Shown piece after piece: positions 20,661-28,200 of a stretch of 33,974 nt of DNA. The DNA lies in NCBI GenBank assembly GCA_026645875.1, contig JAPKMQ010000008.1:1-33974 (forward strand), read 5' to 3'. Position numbers and translations under genes: made by a program. Each line of letters opens with the position of its first letter. Position 1 is the stretch's first letter. The notes beneath the pieces were generated by a model, which saw only the letters and a program-made list of their open reading frames with translations, was not told the origin of the DNA and made no database searches. This DNA comes from Longilinea sp. Lineage in GTDB: Bacteria; Chloroflexota; Anaerolineae; Anaerolineales; Anaerolineaceae.

Positions 20661-22364
20661 TCATGGAACAGACGGTGCGACATTCTCACCCGGGAATAAA
20701 TCGGTACGGGCCCACAGGATCAACCAGTAAGCTTCTTCCGGGTAATCCCTGAACACGAGCCAGCTCACCCATTCCTTACCGGTCATCAAGTCCCAGGCGG
20801 GTTGGACCTGCCAGCGGAAGTCCTGCCCGCGGTAGGTGCTGATTTGGCCGGGTTGCAACCGGTCATCCGAAATAATGACATCCGGCGTTTCGATTAAGGA
20901 GAGCGCGCTTGTGGATTGCACCTCGGGAAATTCCCGTAGCATCCAATTCAGCGCCGGGGAACTTAGGCCGACCACCGAAACCTGCACCTGGTTAATTTGC
21001 CCGTTTTTATACAGGGATAAGTCCTGCAGGGTTTGTTGCAGTAGATCCGCATCAGTAAAATATGGACCTGTTCGCCAAATTTCAGCCTGCGGCTTATTCC
21101 CCAACCCGGCGGCGTGGACGCTCATTGAGATGAGGATGACCAGCAACGCTGATCCTGAGCCCCAACGCACCCCCTGCCAGGCTGAATCCCATGACCAGCC
21201 CAGCCCCGCCAGCACCACCGCCAGCACCAGGACGACTACCGCCACAACGATCTTGACAACTTGCACATTGAAATTGGCCGACCAGCTCATCGGGTGCAGC
21301 ATGGCGACCGAATTGATCACCATGAAGAACAGGAGGACAAAAACCGTTACCCCGGCAGCCAGCGATATCTTCAAATTTGCATTTGGCCGGTAGAGCCAGT
21401 CGGCAGCCTGGCGCGCGGCCAGCGCCCACATCGGCAGCATCACCCACCCAGCGCCGCCTGGTTGCCGTCCGGGGTAGGCCATCCAGAGCAGCAGCGCCGT
21501 GAGCCACCAAAAGGATAGAAATTGATCCAACGGTTCGCGCCGGATCCAGGCCGAAATGCCGCGCACCGCCCCCAGCAAGAGCGGCAGCCAGGCATAGGTC
21601 AATAAGCCTACCACGGCATTGTTCAGGCTCATGGTGCCCGGCGTAGCCCAACCGCCGAAAAAGTCCGCCAGGCTGCCAGCGGCCATGCTCAGGCCAAAGG
21701 GTGCGAACAGGAACAGCGTTCCTGCCGCAGCAAGGGTGAGTAAGGCTGTGATCCACAACTCGCGCGATGCCAGCGACCGGATGCGTCCATCCGCCGGCAG
21801 GATTTCAGATCTTCCCACAATGAGCACGGCGACTGCCAGTCCCAGCCAACCCAGCCATAGCACCGGCCCGCCCAATAGTGCCAGTCCCAGGCAGATGCCT
21901 GCCCATTTCTTTTGACCGTTCAGGGCAAAACCAAGCGACAAAATCGAGAAGGACAAAGCCCACGAAGCGCCGTCCGCCTGGCGCGAGATGGCCGCCAAAG
22001 CCGGATCCAGGGCCAGTCCAAAGGCAGCGATCAACGCAGGCCACCGCCCGAGCGATTTGCGAAACAGGTACGGCGACAGAGCCAGCAGGCTGCCCGCCAA
22101 TGCCGGGATCAACCGCGCGGCGAAATTGGAACTGCCAAATAGCTGAAAGAACAGGCCGGCGGTTAGCACATAACCGGGTTGCGAACCGGACGGAATCATT
22201 CCTGACCGGATCCAATCAAACGCCTGCAAAGCATTGGCCGCTTCCCAATCGGTCAGGGGCAACCCACCCAGGTGTAAAAGGCGCAGCAGCAGAGCGAAAC
22301 TGGCCGCCAGGATCCATAGAATTTGTTCGATATCAACGCCTTTTTTCCTCATCGTTGATGCCAT
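20661..22364 (-). CDS. GT-C fold membrane glycosyltransferase-like protein (PMT/ArnT-type, TIGR03663-like)
   Basis: This 567-aa polytopic protein has about 12 predicted transmembrane segments and a C-terminal soluble part (from about residue 420). In the first loop DWEAANALQ (39-47) sits where GT-C enzymes have their catalytic DE/DD motif. RLIPALAGSLLALSPYLFR and RQADGASWALSFSILSLGFAL resemble GT39/PMT family helices. Such enzymes move sugars from polyprenyl-phosphate donors to proteins, lipids or glycans outside the membrane. Its placement 1 nt after the DUF2298 gene fits the reported pairing of TIGR03663 with TIGR03662 proteins. The M5 start (22352) is an alternative. Substrate and product are unknown. 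Confidence 0.85.
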   Translation of the reverse strand: MASTMRKKGVDIEQILWILAASFALLLRLLHLGGLPLTDWEAANALQAFDWIRSGMIPSGSQPGYVLTAGLFFQLFGSSNFAARLIPALAGSLLALSPYLFRKSLGRWPALIAAFGLALDPALAAISRQADGASWALSFSILSLGFALNGQKKWAGICLGLALLGGPVLWLGWLGLAVAVLIVGRSEILPADGRIRSLASRELWITALLTLAAAGTLFLFAPFGLSMAAGSLADFFGGWATPGTMSLNNAVVGLLTYAWLPLLLGAVRGISAWIRREPLDQFLSFWWLTALLLWMAYPGRQPGGAGWVMLPMWALAARQAADWLYRPNANLKISLAAGVTVFVLLFFMVINSVAMLHPMSWSANFNVQVVKIVVAVVVLVLAVVLAGLGWSWDSAWQGVRWGSGSALLVILISMSVHAAGLGNKPQAEIWRTGPYFTDADLLQQTLQDLSLYKNGQINQVQVSVVGLSSPALNWMLREFPEVQSTSALSLIETPDVIISDDRLQPGQISTYRGQDFRWQVQPAWDLMTGKEWVSWLVFRDYPEEAYWLILWARTDLFPGENVAPSVP

Positions 22365-22365
22365 C

Positions 22366-24915
22366 CTATTGCTTCTTCACAACATCGCTTACAACCGGCA
22401 CCTGATAAATTACCAGGTCGCCAGAGCGGAAAATCGTCTGCAGGTTGTTATCGAATTTCGCCTGACTGACGCGATAGGCCGCTCTTTCAGGATTGCCAAC
22501 AACCACATAACGCACCTGGTATTGCTGCAGGATGAGGTTGGCTTCTTCCCAATCAGGCGTCGTATAGAGCCGCTCGAGGTCGGGTTCGCGCGTGCCAAGT
22601 TCAACGGTGCCGCCCCGCCACTGGTATTCATGGAATGGCCAGCCCAACACGTTGGTGTAACCGCTGTAGGTGGCAATGCGGCCGTACGAACTGTAGCTGC
22701 CACCGACGGCCTCGGCAATCACGCCGTAGGGCATTTGCTTCAAAAATTGCACAGCGGCATAATCATCCGGCGAGCCAATCTCAAATCCAAGCGTACCATT
22801 CAACGTCCAGGTTTCCACGCGGAGTTGGCCGGTTTGCGGGTCGGTCAGGTTCGTTTTCGCCTCGATCATGGTAGCAGGATAGACAAGCCCAGCCCCAACC
22901 GATACCAACCAGATCAAACCCACCGCCCAACGCCAGCCAGATCGAATCTCCGAAAGCAGCACAATCGATGCGAATGAAGCCCCGATTCCCCACAGGATCC
23001 AGGCCTGGAAGTAAAATTTAAAGATGGTGTTCATGCGGTTGCCAAACGAATCCCGCAGGAACACAAATTCCGGCGCCAATGTGAGAAACGCTCCCAACAA
23101 AACTAGCAGCAAAACAAATCCATGTGGGGCCGCCGGACGCACCTCGCCAGAATCAGTCACTTCATCCGGCTTTTTTGTCAATCTGGCCAGCAGCGCCCAG
23201 ATCAAGGTGAGTAACACCAGCAGTGTAATCCACGTTCCAGGAGATTGAAAACGCATGCCAAGGGATATCAGGAAAAGGTCCGCCGGCGAAGCGGCTCCCT
23301 GGCTGCCCAGGAACAGGTTCCCGTATTCGAGTAATTTTTGTCCCAGGGCAGCTCCAATGCCTGCCGCGGTGACCATTTTCCCGCCGATGTTGACCGCATT
23401 CGCGAAGAGGATGCCTACCAGAAAGGAGAATAACCAAAGCCCGCCGATGAGCAGGCCAGCAAATTTCAATCCAGTCTTCCAGCGTCCGGATTGACGTTGC
23501 AATTCAAAGAACAACCACAAAAATAACGGCACAAGCAGCGGCGCAAACATTACCCAGAAGTTTACGCCCGGCGTGAAGAAGGCCATGCTGGGTAATATGC
23601 CGCCCGCCTGTGAAGCAAAGCCCAGGTAAAACGGCAGGTACAGCAGCACGCCGGCGAGGCCGTAAAGCAGGCACAATCCCAAAAAGTCCCAGATGCGCCC
23701 CCAGCCCCAATGAATCTGGCGGGTTCGCACCAGGGCATATACCATCCCAAACAATGCCACGTAAATGGGAAAATCCCAGGTATTGAGAAAACCCAGCGCA
23801 CCCAAAACAAGCGCTGACAGCCAGAAATCCGGCCGTTTGATCCATTCGGCAGGGTTGATCGCGTGAAAGGTCCGCTGCGCGGAAGAATAGTAGAGGTTCA
23901 ACGCCAGCGCAACGGCAAGCAGCGCAAAAGGCATGGCTAATAAATGTGGGTGCATGTCACCCAGTAGGTATGTGAAAAATGGAAACTCATCAATGATTTC
24001 AATCTGTTCGCCGGAGAGCTTGAAATCGTTCAATACCCGCGAGCTGCGCCACCAGACCCACACACCGCGCTTAAGTTCCCAGGTGTAAGGCTGTGCTGGC
24101 GGTTCGTTCCATTCCTCAACCTTGAGAACATCCTGCCAGAACACGGATGATTGCGTGCCGTTCGCGGCGGTCTGCCAGAAAACGCCGCGTGCGTGCAATA
24201 CCTCCATCAACCCACCCAGGTTGGACACAATCAGGATGAAAACCGGCGCGGCCACAGCCGTGGCGCGCAGCCAACCAGTCACTCTTCGATCGCCCCGTAA
24301 CACGGCCAACAGATTGTACAGAATCCCATATGCACCCAGCGCAGTCAACCCAAACCACAATGCCTGTCCCAGGTTGAACGCATAGTTCGCGCCCACGCCG
24401 GATAATCGCGCCAGCACCGCCAGCATGACATAGCCAAAGTAATAGTAGGAAATGGCATAACCAGACAGCCACGGGTCAGCGGGTGGAAAGGTCGGAGATT
24501 GCAGAATGGAGTTGATAAAAGCCAGCTCCATGGGCTTTTCGGTATACTCAATGGCGGGGTCGAACCCTCGAATGAATCCCCAGCCCAACAACGCCACCAG
24601 GAAAACCACCTCCATCACGATCAGGGTGGCTTTTTGCGCTTTCATCCAGGCAATGAGTTCCCGCCACCTACCGCTCGCCGCGAGCGCGCCGAGGCCAGCC
24701 AGCACGAAGACCGCCAACAGGATTCCGCCCAGCGAGTTGGGCGCAGCCTGCAGCGATGCCAGTAGCCAGAATATGTAGCTGGTGATTAATAATCCCAGAG
24801 CGCGTGAAAAAGCATAACCGCGGTCCGGCAAAAAGGGCAACAAACGGTAAGCCAGTGGAAATGCCAGCAGGCCGATAAGGGTGATCAGGATGTACCAGAG
24901 GATGAGCGCAAACAT
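22366..24915 (-). CDS. DUF2298 (Chlor_Arch_YYY) large membrane protein
   Basis: This 849-aa, strongly hydrophobic protein has perhaps 16-18 membrane helices. The family motif appears as ISYYYFGYVM (about residues 153-162), preceded by EKPMELAFINSIL and TFPPADPWLSG. A second landmark is NRMNTIFKFYFQAW. A soluble C-terminal part (from about 700) contains GYTNVLGWPFHEYQWRGG and a closing YVVVGNPER segment. These are the features of the DUF2298/TIGR03662 family, known from Chloroflexi and Archaea and of unknown function; a GT-C-like fold is likely. AGGGA lies 8 nt before the ATG. It is paralogous to the C-terminal half of the 1764-aa protein two genes upstream. Confidence 0.92.
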   Translation of the reverse strand: MFALILWYILITLIGLLAFPLAYRLLPFLPDRGYAFSRALGLLITSYIFWLLASLQAAPNSLGGILLAVFVLAGLGALAASGRWRELIAWMKAQKATLIVMEVVFLVALLGWGFIRGFDPAIEYTEKPMELAFINSILQSPTFPPADPWLSGYAISYYYFGYVMLAVLARLSGVGANYAFNLGQALWFGLTALGAYGILYNLLAVLRGDRRVTGWLRATAVAAPVFILIVSNLGGLMEVLHARGVFWQTAANGTQSSVFWQDVLKVEEWNEPPAQPYTWELKRGVWVWWRSSRVLNDFKLSGEQIEIIDEFPFFTYLLGDMHPHLLAMPFALLAVALALNLYYSSAQRTFHAINPAEWIKRPDFWLSALVLGALGFLNTWDFPIYVALFGMVYALVRTRQIHWGWGRIWDFLGLCLLYGLAGVLLYLPFYLGFASQAGGILPSMAFFTPGVNFWVMFAPLLVPLFLWLFFELQRQSGRWKTGLKFAGLLIGGLWLFSFLVGILFANAVNIGGKMVTAAGIGAALGQKLLEYGNLFLGSQGAASPADLFLISLGMRFQSPGTWITLLVLLTLIWALLARLTKKPDEVTDSGEVRPAAPHGFVLLLVLLGAFLTLAPEFVFLRDSFGNRMNTIFKFYFQAWILWGIGASFASIVLLSEIRSGWRWAVGLIWLVSVGAGLVYPATMIEAKTNLTDPQTGQLRVETWTLNGTLGFEIGSPDDYAAVQFLKQMPYGVIAEAVGGSYSSYGRIATYSGYTNVLGWPFHEYQWRGGTVELGTREPDLERLYTTPDWEEANLILQQYQVRYVVVGNPERAAYRVSQAKFDNNLQTIFRSGDLVIYQVPVVSDVVKKQ

Positions 24916-24932
24916 AAAGGTTTCCCTTAATT

Positions 24933-25277
24933 TTACTCTGCACTGTCTGAGAATGGGTCGTCTGTGCCCGACGCAATTTGGAGCACGTCCACAACCGCAT
25001 CCAGGTTTAAAGGACCGTACAGGTGAGGAAACAATTGGCCATCCGCGGCATCGTAACGCAATTCCGCCTTCAGGCGGGCTACATTAACCGCCAACATCAC
25101 CAAACCGGTGTGACCAGCAAAGAAGCGCGCCAGCGTGCCCGGTACATGTGCACGCGTTGAAAGGTGGATGAAACCTTCCAGGGCCAGCGAAGCTGGCCGG
25201 TATTCGTCCGCCCGCCGAACGTTTTCCCACTCAGCCGGGGTCAGGATATGGTAAATCACTGCGTTACTGGTCATCAT
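24933..25277 (-). CDS. DUF952 family small protein
   Basis: This 114-aa soluble protein matches DUF952 by IYHILTPAEWE (8-18), YRPASLALEGFIHLST (26-41) and LFPHLYGPLN near the C-terminus. The length is normal for the family. Its ATG overlaps the stop of the 1764-aa gene in an ATGATGA arrangement, with GAGGTG upstream, so it is translationally coupled. The 849-aa DUF2298 gene follows after 17 nt. The function of DUF952 is unknown. From memory it is grouped with ADP-ribosyltransferase-like folds, which I could not verify. A small cytosolic protein between two giant membrane proteins suggests a regulatory or modifying role, but that is inference. Confidence 0.9.
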   Translation of the reverse strand: MMTSNAVIYHILTPAEWENVRRADEYRPASLALEGFIHLSTRAHVPGTLARFFAGHTGLVMLAVNVARLKAELRYDAADGQLFPHLYGPLNLDAVVDVLQIASGTDDPFSDSAE

Positions 25278-28200
25278 GGCAACACCTCATAGATCACTGT
25301 CATTCCGTCGCGGTAAACCTCCTGCCACAAATCGCCGTTCCACTCATCAAAGCGGAGCAGACCCGCCCCGGCAAATTTCGCCCGTTCCAACTGGCCAAGG
25401 ATGACGTAACGTGCATTGTATTTCAGCAGGAATTGCTCAGCCTGGTCCCGTGAATAGGTCGTGTAGAACTCCGTGACTTCATTGACGCGGTTCGACACCC
25501 ACTCGCCGGGCAGAATGGCGCGTTGCTGGCGCTGGTGCCAGTCCCATCCCACCACGCCGGGCAATCCTGTGTAAATGGTAAAACGGTTAAACCAGCGGTA
25601 TAGATCAAAACTGTTGGCCTCGACGATCACCGTAGAGCCCTTAACGTTACGCTGCATCCATTGAATTGCACGGTAATCTTCGCTCAAATCCAGGTCGACG
25701 CCGGATTCGCTAAACGTCGAAGTCTGCATATAGGCCATGCCGTCCAGCGTGTGCGGCGCAAACCCGCTCATGCGGTCGTTAATTTTATCGGCGCTGGCCA
25801 TCACCGGGTATAAGGCGGCGCCAAACACCAGCAGAACCAGGGAAATTTGCCAGGCGGTCCGTCTTCCATGCGGCCAGAAAGCCACCCCGGGCAGCAGCCA
25901 GAACAGCGCAGCCGCAGCGCTCACCGAAAGCATTGTCCAGGCCTGCAGGTAGAACTTGAATACCGTGTTCATGCGCTCCACGTCGCCGCGCAACACAATC
26001 ACCTCGACCGCCAGCGTCAGCATCAGCGCCGCCGCCACGAGTACCAGCACGAAGCGTTTCACGTCCGGCTGTTTAGGCCGGAAGACCAGCGTGCCAGCCC
26101 AAATCGCCAGCGGTAGCGTAAACCAGGCGATCTGAACTTTTAGGAACAACAGATAAACCACAACCACCAGGAAAACCGCGAGCCCCACCAGGATCGCTGA
26201 CAGGTAAGGGCGCAGTTTGTGCAAGGAGGAGAGCGGCGTACTGGCCAGCCAATCGCGCGTTTCGCGGATCATCCAGCCAATAATGATGAACAGGAACAGA
26301 CCCCAGTGCGTGATATAGGACCAGAAGGGCGAGCGGTCGCCCTTCCAGAGGTCGACAGCGTTATACCCCTGCCCGTACCACTCACCAAACGGTTGGTACA
26401 ACAGAATTGTCAGTCCGGCTAGCAGCACCGCCGCTCCGAAAGCCGGCAATTCATGCCGCTCAGCATAAGGGAGTGCCAGCCTGCCTTCAGACACTGCACC
26501 ATAACGGTATGCCGTATATACCACAGCCAGCAGCGCCAGGCCCAGGTAAGCAGGCAGGTCCCAGGTGTTGGTGGGCCGCAGCGCGCCGATGATCACCCCG
26601 CCCAGCAGGAAACTGAGCGCAAAAGTCACCCACCCCGGAATGCGTTCCACCCTGTGCCATTGCCAGCGTCCCATCAAGATCGACAGGCTCCACAACAGTG
26701 CCAGCAGTGTTATGGGCAGTGCAAACATGTGCGCATGCGGGTCTGCGTACAGGAAGGTGAAGAATGGGAACTCGGTGATCACCCAGCCCGGATAAACGCG
26801 GCTGGGGATCCAGTACCAATCTCCCGGGTAGAAGGAGAATTTATCACCGGCGAACGTTTTTCCAATGCCCTGCAACGCCCAGCTCACGCGCGCAAACAGG
26901 TTGGCGGCTTCATCCAGCGCGGCCGGGTTGCCTAGCTTTTGCAATCCATGCCAGATCATGCGTACGGTGCCCAGGTTACCCAACACCGCCATGCCCAGCG
27001 CCGCTGAGATTCCACCCAGCAGCGGCGTGGTAACCCGATTTAGCCAGGTCCTCACCGGAGACGGCTCTTCGCCGCCATTGCGCCAGGATAGTAAATTCCA
27101 CACCAGTGAAAAAGCTCCCAACGCGGTGAAGCTGAACAGGCTGGGCAGCACCAGGTTGTAGGCCACCGAGGGAATGATCCCCAGCCATTTGACCAGCATG
27201 CCCACCACGACAAAGCCGTAGTAGTAATAGTTGATGTATCCGCCCGCGTACCACGGATCATACGGTGGAAATGTGCTGGACTTCAAGATTGCGTTGAAAT
27301 AGGAAAAATCCATGGGCTTTTCGCCGCCCTTGGATGGATGCCACAGATCCGAATTGCCCAGACGGATGAGCAGGAAAAAAATAAAGAAAGCCAGCGCGAA
27401 AAGCTCGACGGTGAGGAAATATTTCCGGCGGGCCTGCCATTCTGCTTTCAGCGACTCGCGCTGCCAGTACGCCAACCCGGCGTTGGTGGCCGCTAGCAGC
27501 AGCAGCACAAGGCTGAGCAACAGCCGGGACACGGTGATTCCGACCGAGCCGGCCCACCAGGCCATCAGCGCAAACAGCAGCATGCCGGCAAGTTTGCTGG
27601 CCGGGAAACCGCGATCCGGCAGCCCGCCGAATGCCAGGCGTACCGTAGGGTATACCACCCATCCCAACAGCGAAACCGCCAGGTACCAGACTACCATTGA
27701 AACCCACGGCGAGCTGTTCACCAGCGAATCCGGGTTGAACAGTTCCACCCAGGTGCCGCCGCTTTGCTGCTGCGCCAGACGGTCAGCCGGCAACTCCAGC
27801 GTGCCCGGAGTCTTGCCGGCCTGCTGGGGAGTCAGGTGAATCACCCGGGTCAGATCGACGCTCCCCAGGATGGCTCGCACGACCGCCGGGTCGTAATCGC
27901 TGGACTTGCGGAAGATCAGCACCTTCGGATGGTCGTATACCGTGAACGCCTCTTCGGCAAACTGGGTGTTGATTTTGAAGGGGCCAATGTTGGGATCAGA
28001 TTGAAACACCTCAATCAATTCAAAACCCAGGTCACCGGCATACAGGCCGGGCTGTGCCACGCGATAACAATCCAGCAGGTCCTGGTCATCCGGGCAGCCC
28101 AGAAGACTGCGGTAATACTGGGTGGTCAATGGATAGCGCTCGGGAACCCGCGTGGTGGTACCCCACTGGCGGTTGGAAGTAATGTAAATGTAGTCGGCCT

